A stretch of DNA of 18,827 nucleotides from Podochytrium sp. JEL0797 (Eukaryota; Chytridiomycota; Chytridiomycetes; Chytridiales; Chytriomycetaceae), in contig JADGJG010000475.1 in NCBI GenBank assembly GCA_027596195.1, positions 1-18,827 on the forward strand. The letters are read 5' to 3'. Below are positions 8,787 through 17,058 of the stretch, one piece after another. The stretch's first letter is position 1; the number at the start of each line of letters is the position of its first letter. The translations under genes were made by a program, and so were the position numbers. The notes beneath the pieces are model-generated. The model searched no databases. It was not told where the DNA came from and saw only the letters and a program-made list of their open reading frames with translations.

Positions 8787-9834
8787 ATGGGCGACCGATA
8801 CTCCTTCTCCCTCACAACCTTCTCGCCGTCCGGCAAGCTCGTGCAGATTGAATATGCGCTGGCCGCCGTCAACAAGGGAGTGACGTCCGTGGGCCTCAAG
8901 GGTACCGTTTCACTTCCTCTTTAAGTCTCCCCAAGGTGTATTTAAACAAGGGGAACCCTCTCGATAGGCACAAACGGCATCGTCATTGCAACGGAGAGAA
9001 AGTCGCACACGCCGTTGCTCGAAGACAGTTCCATCGAAAAGGTTTCGACCATCTGCAGAAACATTGGCATGGTGTACTCGGGCATGGGTCCGGACGCACG
9101 GATCCTTCTTGGTGCGAAATCCCCCTGTTCTTGACCAAAACAAGACGTCTCATTCAGGGAAACACAAAACCCAAATACCACAGACAAGGCCAGAAAATCA
9201 GCCCAGGAATACAAACGTGTGTACTTGGAAGAACCGTCCGTCATGATTATGGTCAAGGAGATTGCGTCCATCATGCAGGAGTTTACGCAATCCGGGTAAA
9301 AACCTGCCCCAACAACAACCCGCGTCCCACTCTCTTCCTTAATATTTTTCTCCCCCCTAAACGAATCCAGAGGTGTGCGTCCTTTCGGAGTATCTCTTTT
9401 GATTGCTGGATTCGACGAAACCGGTCCCTCATTGTACCAAGTCGACCCGTCCGGTTCGTACTGGGCGTGGAAGGCCTCGGCGATTGGGAAAAACATGGTC
9501 AACGCCAAAACTTTCTTGGAGAAGAGGTGAGGGGGTTTATTTTCCTCGCGAATCCTGGCGTTTACTCTTTGCGACTGACTGGTTTTTTTTCCATTCCTGG
9601 TCACATCGTTTTGTACAACAAAGATACTCGGAAACCATGGAACTCGAAGACGCTGTTCACACCACCATTTTGACGTTGAAGGAAGGATACGAAGGCACCA
9701 TGGCCGAGACGGGAATCGAAATTGGAATCGCGTACCTCGAATCGACCACCACAAAGGAAGGCGACGCGATCCAGCAGGGTCGTTTCAAAAAGTTGAGTGA
9801 GACGGAGATTAAGGACTACCTTGCGAATCTTTGA
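8787..9834 (+). CDS. PRE8: 20S proteasome subunit alpha-2
   Basis: An outer-ring subunit of the 20S proteasome core (PSMA2 in animals, Pre8 in yeast), which gates substrate entry. Five exons, 8787..8901, 8968..9111, 9184..9295, 9371..9526 and 9624..9834, splice to 738 bases, 245 residues, TGA stop. Hallmarks in order are the alpha N-terminal signature [38 protein letters not shown], the [12 protein letters not shown] helix, [20 protein letters not shown], and [17 protein letters not shown]. The end is [21 protein letters not shown] followed by KDYL. Alpha subunits lack the catalytic Thr, as here. Between IEIGIAYLE and the terminal [11 protein letters not shown] there are extra residues ([13 protein letters not shown]) compared with the animal and yeast proteins I recall. 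The gene converges with the coiled-coil gene on the other strand, 63 bp between stops. Confidence 0.96.
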
Positions 9835-9864
9835 GTTGGGGAAGGCCCAGTGGTTGCTTTGGAG

Positions 9865-9870
9865 AATAAA
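9865..9870 (+). terminator. Polyadenylation signal of the proteasome alpha-2 gene
   Basis: AATAAA lies 31 bp after the TGA stop of the proteasome gene. On the opposite strand an AATAAA at 9891-9896 overlaps the terminal TAA of the convergent gene, so the two 3' ends probably overlap. Confidence 0.6.
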
Positions 9871-9897
9871 TCGACGAATACAAAAACCTTTTTTTTA

Positions 9898-11617
9898 TTA
9901 TTGTAATTTGCGAAATGAAAGGAAAGAAAATATGCGTGCTCGTGCCTTGGAGGCTTCTTCGGTCGGCGAGGTTTCGAATTCTGGGGGCCCAGTGAACGGC
10001 AGGTTTGACGCGTCCGGAACGTGTGGCGGATACGTCAGGTGACGAATTGGAGGAATTGGAGGAATGGGGGGTATCGGAGGAAGGGGACGTTGGGGAGGAA
10101 TGGGATCAAGGGGAGGTTTGGGAGGAATGGGGAGACTCGGAGGACATTCAATCGAATGAATCGACGAGATGGATGAAATCTCGACAGATTCCGAAGCCCC
10201 CGAATCAGACTTGCTCCACGTTCCTTGAGTGGTTGCCGAACCGCCAAACACCGACCCCCACAAATTCTGCACTGTTCTACCAACGCCTTCATTGATTCAG
10301 CCTCCTTGAGCGCGAAACTCTTCAACATGGGAGTATCGACCCTAATCGGCTCGTTCACATACTTCACGCGTTCAGCAGATTTGGCAGCCTTCTCGTATTG
10401 AGATACCCCCGCTTCTGAAGTTTCAACTCGCGTTCTTGCCTCTTCAACTCATGCCGCAGCTCACGTTCGCGGTAATGGGCTTGTCAGTCGCGCTCCTGCG
10501 ACGCGATTTCGCCTTGTTGCATCTTGCGAAGCCCGTCATGCAACTGGGCAAACAGCGCCCGGTGTTTCGCATCACTCTCGAGTCGAGGATTTTCCAACCG
10601 CGCCAACTCCATCTCCTTCTGCTGCAGTACGAGTTTTTGACGTTGCAGCTCCAGCTGTTTGTGATTCACCATCCGCTGTTGATGGAGCTCCTTCTCCTTC
10701 AAATCAAATTCACTCCGTTTGATGCGAACAGCTTCCTCCTGTACCCGCAGCTTTTCACGCTCAGCATCGAGACTCGTGGTGGCGGTGGTTGAAGGATCGG
10801 AAACAGGAATCGGTTGCGTCTTTTCGCCAGAGGAGGACCCACCCCCATAGAAAACGTTGCGCACGTCTTGCGCAGCATCCCCAATTTGCTTCCCAACCTT
10901 CTCCAACTCTTTCCCCACGTCATTCCCAGCCTTGTTCAAATCTTGATTCACACCCTCCAAAATCTCCGTAATCCCACTCTTACCCTCCTTACCCCCACGA
11001 CCCACATCCTTCTCCCCACCCTTCCGCATCTGAACCCCCTTCCCATCCCAATCCCATACAAACTGAAACCCGCCCTCTTTCCCCCCCATTCCCTTGTCAC
11101 GGCCGGCCGCTTTGGCTTTCGCACCCGCGTTTTTGACGTCCTGAATGAAATCAATGAACATGCCTTGTCCTTCGAGTTGAACGTCTTCTTGATGCAGTTG
11201 GAGCGCGAATTCGTGCATTTTGGATTTGATGTCTTTTTGGGCTTCGATGGGGAGAATGGGTAGGAGGTTGTAGACTGTTTCGGGCGGACGTGGGTTAGAA
11301 AACGAGAGTCCAAAGCGCACCACAACAAAAATTTGCTCACCAAAGGCGCCCCACGTTCCTTTATCGAACTGCAGTTCGACATCTCCAGGAGCTGCAGAGT
11401 TGACGAGAGTCAGTTCCTTGGATGTGGGAGAAGCGGTGCGTTTGCCACGTCGGTGGTGGCGGGGGTTCGACCGCTCTTCCTCCTCGCTGTCGGAACTTGT
11501 TGCATGCGCGGAACTGATGGAGGATATCGAAGAGGAGCTTGATGCGGACGATGCGGAGTGGTGTTTCCGAATGCGACGATCGCCGCCACGGCGATGACGC
11601 GAACGGCCGTGAGGCAT
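9898..11617 (-). CDS. Unidentified Ser/Arg-rich coiled-coil protein, reading frame interrupted
   Basis: I do not recognise the family. The main ORF runs from the Met at 11617 to a TGA at 10484 (377 residues). It has an Arg/His/Ser-rich head with runs of Ser and acidic residues. A globular segment follows (GTWGAFGEQIFVVVRFGLSF, then PPETVYNLLPILPIEAQKDI). Next are amphipathic helices (GITEILEGVNQDLNKAGNDV) and a long Glu/Lys/Gln coiled coil. After the TGA the same frame keeps reading coiled coil (QAHYRERELRHELKRQEREL). It then appears to shift frame (SQYEKAAKSAERVKYVNEP) and shift again into a Gly/Ser then Pro-rich tail with PPIPPIPPIPPI, ending in TAA at 9898-9900. So the gene seems to span to 9898 with one stop and two frame changes. 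It lies directly after the TKL kinase on the same strand, and its frame continues upstream of 11617. It could therefore be the C-terminal part of one broken kinase/coiled-coil gene. A true protein ending at 10484 is the alternative. Confidence 0.5.
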
Positions 11618-11764
11618 CTCCACACGCGGAGAGGGGTCACGTTTGCCCTTCCTCTCGTCCAAAACACGCGCATCACTCTCACTAGACGATGTGATATTTC
11701 CGCCCAGACCGCGCGGACAAGGACCCGACACAATCTCGCTACCACCAGACACCTCCACCGCCAC

Positions 11765-13366
11765 ACCCCACCACCACCTATCCTCCTCTCCGCAACCCCA
11801 ACCAACACCTTCATCTCCCCACTCACCGCCCCAAAACTCTCCCTCCCCAAACACCTCCCCATCACCCCCCACAACCGCTCATGCGTCCCCCCAAACACAA
11901 ACTCCCACCCTTCCGGTTTCTCCGGCCTCACACCCGCATACACAACCTGCTGGAACAGTAACGCGTCCGGCGTGTCCGTGAACGGCGCGTTTCCCTGCGA
12001 CAGGATTTCATACGCTGTCATTCCGAAGGCGTCACGTCTATGGGGGGGAGAGTTTGGCGCCTTGGAGGCGTTCGGGGGACATCCAGCGGAGTGTGCCGCC
12101 AAAGGAGACGAGATGGGTCAGTCTGGTGGTGGAGAATTGGCGGAGGGTCGCGAATCCAAAGTCGGAGACGTGCGCGGTGCCGTGGTTGTCAATCTGTATT
12201 TCTTGGTTTGATTTTGTGGGGATGGAAGGAGTGGGGGAGTGGATTTACTCACCAACACATTAACGGCTTTCAAATCCCTATGCGTGACCCCACGAGCGTG
12301 AAGATACTGCATCCTCAACGCGACCCCAAACAACACATTACACCCTTCCCGTTCCCTCCTCTCCACCCTTACGCGTTCCAAATACTGCAACGCGGTCCCA
12401 CCCGCCATATACGGAGCGACCATAAACGGCCTCTCCGCCGTCGCACACGCTCCGAGAAGCGGTAACACATGGGGATGTCGTAATGGAAACACCTTCACTT
12501 CCTTCAAGAAATCATCGCGAAGCCGTTGCGTTTCGAGTCGAATGTGGAGTCTCTTGACGGCTACAAGGGTGTGTCCGAGCCAAGTCGCGTGGAGGACTTC
12601 GCCGAACCCGCCGTGTGAGATGGGGTCGCCGAGTTCGATTTCCCAGGAGGTGAGGACCCATGGTGGGGTTGGGGAGGTGGAGTTGGTGGTGGGGGGGTCG
12701 CCGCTGGCACGGCGGACACAGGCGAGGGCGCGTTCCGTGAAGAGATGGGGGAGGGTTTTTTCGAGGGTCGAGTCGATATGGTCGGTGAGCTTTTTTTTGA
12801 AGGGCCTGGGGAAGGTGTGTGTTCGTTACGAGTTTCAGCGGCCAAAACACACACACACACACACACGCACACATTTCACTCAAATTACTTCAATCGCACA
12901 CATTTCACTCAAATATTCCACCTGCTTCAACTCCAACACGTTCAAAATCTTGTACTCATGGTCCACTAAGTGGCATCGAGCTCGTCCGCGTCCAGCTTCC
13001 GGTCCTCCGCGTCTTCGCGTATCCATACATCGTGATGCAATTGAACCGCGAGAGTCACATCTTGCGTGAGGTGCGACAAGTCTTGATGGAAAGGTAATGA
13101 GGTCGCACTTACTTAGGTGTTCATAAACTGGATGTGGAGCCGTCAGTTAGAGGAATCGAATCGCACCTCCCAAGTCCCGCCCCTCCCCCCTCCCCTCCCA
13201 AGTCCCAGCCTCAAAATCACTACGAGTTGGCACGCACCTTGGAGACTCGTTGCTTCTGCACGAACGTCTCCACCCCTTGCACAAGCTCCAACAACGCATC
13301 CACATGTTCCGCGATCGTTCCCGGAATCTCCAACGAGTGCGGCAATGATTCCGCAACGGCATGAGT
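11765..13366 (-). pseudogene. TKL-type protein kinase with disrupted frames
   Basis: A serine/threonine or dual-specificity kinase of the tyrosine-kinase-like group. Exon-like segments are 13238..13366, 12889..13127, 12253..12805 and about 11765..12193. The first two are helical (LEIPGTIAEHVDALLELVQG; LSHLTQDVTLAVQLHHDVW), like the N-terminal helical region of protist and chytrid TKL kinases. The third carries the glycine loop HGGFGEV, lysine in AVKRL, the hinge region and HRDLKAVNVL. The fourth carries VSDFGFA, WMSPERL and, after a frame change, DAFGMTAYEIL and LWGVMGRCL. All catalytic signatures are present. Frame breaks are visible: an in-frame TAA just after the second acceptor (about 13113-13115), a one-base loss near 12977-12981 (LDAT to VDHEYK), and one or two losses near a seven-C run at 12042-12048. 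The GT-rich intron 12806..12888 may use either of two donors. The first exon is not found. A broken gene or indel errors are both possible. Confidence 0.6.
12847..12914. repeat. (AC)10 microsatellite next to a 29-bp-period tandem duplication
   Basis: Ten AC units (12847-12866) adjoin two copies of CGCACACATTTCACTCAAAT (12866-12885 and 12895-12914). The array straddles the end of a kinase exon and the start of its intron. Each copy holds a GTGTGC donor-like sequence on the minus strand. Confidence 0.85.
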
Positions 13367-13795
13367 CTACTCCCTCACACACCTTTAGGTCTCATCCTCA
13401 GCAATAGCCAGCAAGCGGTTTCTCTTTAAGCAGTCCACGGGTGGGTTCTACATTTAATCACACCCCTTAGGGATCCGAACGTGATCTGACCTGGAAGGAT
13501 ACTCCCGAATTTGTCGCACAGAAATACCGAGTGGTAATGAAGCTCATTGGGCTGAATAATTTTGTTTTCAGAAGGAAGCGCGTCGTGAATCGTCAGGGTG
13601 AAGAGAAATAGGGATTTTAAGGGACTGGGGCCTCCCCCCAAAAAATTTCGACAAAAAAGCGGGAAATGGCCCCACCACCCCACCGGCAAAAAAAGCAAAT
13701 CGCCGCACCACCCCCTCCCCTTCTCCAAACAATAAAATGGGGGTTTTTAACCTCCCTTAAAGGGGAAACCTGAAATTTTTATTTGAAATCAAAAA
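13367..13795. other. Divergent gap between the kinase and the Ndfip-like gene
   Basis: This 429-bp region separates the first recognised kinase exon (minus) from the Ndfip-like start (plus). It has many homopolymer runs (C6, A6, A7, G5) between 13620 and 13760. It may contain an unrecognised first kinase exon. A minus-strand ORF at 13426-13728 shows no family resemblance. Confidence 0.4.
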
Positions 13796-14783
13796 ATGGC
13801 ACGAAACGAAATGACCACTCCTGAAACACACGCCACCACCGTTCTTGACCACGACGAACACGAAGTGCCTGGCTACTTCAGCGGTGGCTATGCGCCTGTG
13901 TTAGGCGACGACGATGGGACTGAGTTGCCCCAGACAGGGGCATCGACAAGCGAGGTCCCTGGCGCCAAAAGCACTTTTCCGAAAGGCGAGGCCAAGACAC
14001 CTGGCGCCACCACCACCACCATCGACGGCGTCTTTGGAAACCTCGGCGTCGTCGATGTCGGCGCAGCCAGCCAAGGCGAGGCCGCCGCGCTGCCCCAGTA
14101 CAGAGACGTCTTTGACGACCACGTCGCAATCGCTGAGTCAAACGACCGCGGCGCACTGCCCCTCTACTCAAGCCCTGTCACTGTCGGAAACGTGCAGACT
14201 GAGGACGGCGAAATCCTGGTCGATGGTGCGTGTGTCTCTCAAAAATGACGATGACTAATCACCAGAACCAGGCCTTCCCGTCGGCGACTTTTTCACCTTC
14301 ATTGCGAACCTGTTTGTCTCAATCACATTCGACTTTCTGGGCTACATGATGACCACAATGTTGGCAACCTCACACGCCGCAAGGGTACGTGAACGAGTCG
14401 AACCTGATGATTCCTCATTGTCTCAAATTAATCCTGATTCAAATCACACACAGTGTGGCTCTCGATCAGGACTCGGAATGACTCTGATTCGATACGGAAT
14501 GCTCGTGCTCGAAAAGGACCAGGAGGTTGAGGAGGCAACCTACCTCTACGACCCCGAGAATTACGACAAGGTCATGGAAGTCGGAAACCACAACGACTTT
14601 ATTGCCTACATTATGATCTTTGCGGGTTTCTTTGTCATGCTGGTGAGTTTCGTTAGTGCTTTTTCGTTCCGAATCCTTTTTCCTGACTTTTCCTTGCAGA
14701 AAGCGAATTCCGAATTTGTGCGAGCCAAGCGGATCGAAGCTGTCATGTTGACAAACGTTGCAGACAACACCAACAATGCTTAA
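13796..14783 (+). CDS. Bsd2/Ndfip-type adaptor of Nedd4-family ubiquitin ligases
   Basis: A Golgi/endosomal membrane adaptor that recruits Rsp5/Nedd4 HECT ligases to membrane cargo. In yeast, Bsd2 directs metal transporters to the vacuole. Exons 13796..14225, 14266..14384, 14454..14642 and 14700..14783 splice to 822 bases (273 residues, TAA stop). The first 144 residues are a disordered acidic cytosolic region with LPQY (99-102) and LPLY (121-124), L/PPxY-type WW-binding motifs. A VPGY lies near residue 24. Three hydrophobic segments follow: about 152-176 (FFTFIANLFVSITFDFLGY), about 185-203 starting at the family signature TSHAAR.GSRSGLGMTLIRYG, and about 232-246 (FIAYIMIFAGFFVML). The THAAK.GS.AGLG.TLIQYG-like signature is the strongest support and favours the fungal Bsd2 branch. 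The loop between segments 2 and 3 is acidic and Tyr-rich. The first intron (40 bp) is the shortest accepted in the window. Confidence 0.88.
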
Positions 14784-15133
14784 CGTCTTTCTCTCTCTCC
14801 CCTCTCAGCCATATATCCCCCTTCATCCTTTTCAGTTGTATTTTGTGTTTTTTCAGTAAGAAAATGTTGAGGCCGATAAACAGTGATTCCTTGAAAACCT
14901 CCCCGGGGCTTGCCGGGATCAAAACCCCTTTGAGGGATTCAGCCGTTGAACCCTCATTTAGACTATATCATTGAAAATTGCTTGATGCTCGCAATTTTAA
15001 GGATTATCGGGGTTACTCCGTATTTATTTTCAAATACTCTTTTTCCTCCATTTACCTGATCACATGCAACGCTGCCGCCTTCTCGAGTTTTGTCACAAGA
15101 ATTCTCGAAATCCAAAAATTGTCACTTCCGTGA
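14784..15133. other. Intergenic region before receptor copy 1
   Basis: This 350-bp stretch holds the Ndfip-like 3' flank and the promoter of receptor copy 1. GC-rich inverted segments (CCCCGGGG, CCGGG) lie at about 14902-14918. No gene, tRNA or canonical AATAAA is seen. Confidence 0.4.
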
Positions 15134-15600
15134 ATGGCCCCAGCTCAACGCCGCCCTTCACAGGCGGGATCCAAAACCTCGAGTCGCCTTACGGCCGCAT
15201 TGGCATGGAAACCTCGTTTGTATATGCTCATTAGTGGTTTCGTGGCCATCTGTGCCGTAACGATCGGTGTTCTTGGATGGTGAGAGTTCTTCCCTGCCCA
15301 CTCCCGCTCGGAACCTAGGATATTTATTGCACCTCCTCCGCCTCACACGCGTCTCAACACATATTTACCCTGTTCTTGATCTCACAAAGCTGTATTTTTT
15401 GATCAAAAAAATAGGCAACTCACCCTGAACGCGGGACACGCCAACGTCGCGTCGTTGATGGAGGAAATTGAGCTCCTGGTCAGCACAATGATCATGACGT
15501 ATTTCGATGACATGGCGCAAACTCTCTCGGCTCTCACACTGATTCAATCGCAAATGTTTCAGGTATTTGTCCTTTTGCGCTGGGGGGTCGGAAAAATGAT

Positions 15601-15603
<3 letters not shown>

Positions 15604-15633
<30 letters not shown>
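15604..15633. repeat. (CA)15 microsatellite in intron 2 of receptor copy 1
   Basis: Fifteen perfect CA units end at the AG acceptor of the third exon, taking the place of a polypyrimidine tract. Copy 2 has no CA tract in the matching intron (17442-17538). Confidence 0.97.
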
Positions 15634-15638
<5 letters not shown>

Positions 15639-16838
15639 ATTTCTGGAGCTTCTTGACTCCGAGTGCTTCCGCCGCCGCGTTTGCACAAATGTTGATTCTT
15701 TTGAACGGTGTTCAGAAGTACACGACGAGTTTTTACATTCAGACGTACCCTGCTGGAAATCAAATGGGGTACAATTACTTTACTGATGCGAACGGAACGA
15801 GTCTCCGCTGGGTAAAATTTCTATCTATAAACCACGAGTCAAACTTTCTGAAAAGGAATAAATTTTTTTGCAGTGGCAACAAGAGAACGCGACTGTCTCC
15901 ACTTATGCTTGTGACCCATCCGGCACAATCCTGTGGAATGAGCTCATTAGCAACAGAACCAGCGTCGGCAACGGGTTACTCGCAAACCCAGGCAACAACC
16001 ACACCATCAGGAACGCTGTCGGAGGTATTTCGGTGGCCAATCTCGAATACGCCAAAGGCCCCACTACTGGTGTCACCCCACCATATCTTCAAGACAACCA
16101 ACTCATCAAGTCGAGTCTTGCGTACAGCATCAACTCTGTCACGGGTGAAAGTGTTTTGTTTTGAAACGACTGGTCCCTCGCGTTCGTTTCGAACCAGATC
16201 ATCAACATCATCAGCATTGCGCAATTCCCGTGTTTGCTGCGTTCGTCATCAATCAAATTCAAGACCCGTTCTTCCAGGACTTTTCGGTTTTGGTCAATTC
16301 CACCTTCACGTTCGGACTCATTGACGACATGCCTGCACAACTCGAAATCATTTACCAATACGTCAACTACTACTCTGGGATAGCTAACATGTTCTTGACC
16401 CGCCACATCCATGATGCGAACTGGAAACTCGCAATGAACCCGTTCAACATGTTGGGACAACAATTCCCAATGATTGTATACATGAACACGGACTCAGTCG
16501 AAGTGCGGCTGGGCAAGCAGTCCACGTACACGGGTTACGTGATTGCCGGCATTATCGTGGCATTCGTGATTGTTGGGGGACTGTTTCCCATCTTGATTGG
16601 TCGACAGCTCGGTGTGGTTTCAAAAAAAAACAGATTGCCTTGTTGAGAGACTTTAAGTTCACGAAAATTCTCGGGGGTAGGGACGATTTCAAGGACCGCT
16701 CTTTCATTTATGAGCTGGCCGAGCTCCAGAAATGCTTTTACCAGATGGTCGTCAAATTCAGCGACCTGCTGAAGTCCAGCAACAACATGCAAAACATGGG
16801 ATCTCTCATGCCAGTTGGTCGCGCTAGTCTTTTTGGTA

Positions 16839-16903
16839 TGGTCGAAGAGACCTCTGGTGTGAGACCATCCATTACGCGCTCGGAGGGTGTGGTCGAAGAG
16901 ACC
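16839..16903. repeat. Two direct copies of a 14-base motif at the 3' end of receptor copy 1
   Basis: TGGTCGAAGAGACC occurs at 16839-16852 and 16890-16903, period 51 bases (17 codons), so both encode V(V)EET in frame. Each copy contains the inverted pair GGTC...GACC. It lies in the non-homologous tail that replaces the catalytic region. Confidence 0.8.
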
Positions 16904-17014
16904 ATATGTCAACTCTGATTCTTGATTTGTGTCTCTCTTTTGGTTTATTTTCCCTGATGTAGTAAATGAGGACGTTAACTGATCCGAATAAGGATTTTTC
17001 TCTTTTTCTTTTTG

Positions 17015-17032
17015 TGGGCATTTCGTTGCCCA
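17015..17032. other. Short hairpin upstream of receptor copy 2
   Basis: TGGGCA-TTTCGT-TGCCCA forms a perfect 6-bp stem with a 6-base loop, 27 bp before the start codon of copy 2. It would lie in the 5' leader or core promoter. It could be a binding site or chance; copy 1 has no equivalent. Confidence 0.3.
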
Positions 17033-17058
17033 TTTTGGAAATCTGAGATTTTCACAAA

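Larger units (their letters stand above)
15134..16918 (+). pseudogene. Receptor copy 1: two-transmembrane sensor, cyclase-type N-terminus, disrupted
   Basis: A tandem paralogue of the gene starting at 17059. It has an N-terminal anchor (LYMLISGFVAICAVTIGVLG), a large extracellular sensor domain with NxT/NxS glycosylation sites, and a second transmembrane helix (TGYVIAGIIVAFVIVGGLF). A juxtamembrane helix (DRSFIYELAELQKCFYQMVVKFSDLL) is like that before class III cyclase domains in protist and chytrid receptors. Exons 15134..15279, 15415..15562, 15635..15811 and 15874 onward keep the same intron positions as copy 2. Compared with copy 2 it has TGA for GGA at 16162-16164, a one-base loss in a C run near 16227-16229, an in-frame 81-base loss between CATCAA repeats near 16243, and a frame change at a nine-A run (16622-16630). 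After FSDLL it runs 31 residues to a TGA (16916-16918) without any catalytic domain. It is therefore called a pseudogene; sequencing error could explain the homopolymer changes but not the TGA or deletion as easily. Confidence 0.75.

Noticed and set aside
13426..13728. A 100-codon minus-strand ORF upstream of the kinase
   Set aside because: Gly/Phe-rich with homopolymer runs and no recognisable domain. It could be part of a missing first kinase exon, but nothing supports that.
5004..16164. Reassignment of TGA to a sense codon
   Set aside because: TGA is the terminator of Rho1, the Sel1 protein, SARAF itself and the proteasome subunit, each at the expected family C-terminus. The suspect in-frame TGAs replace different residues (Arg, Gly).
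16622..16630. Programmed frameshifting at the nine-A run in receptor copy 1
   Set aside because: The same copy already has a nonsense codon and another shift upstream, and copy 2 has no slippery run there. Decay or base-call error is simpler.
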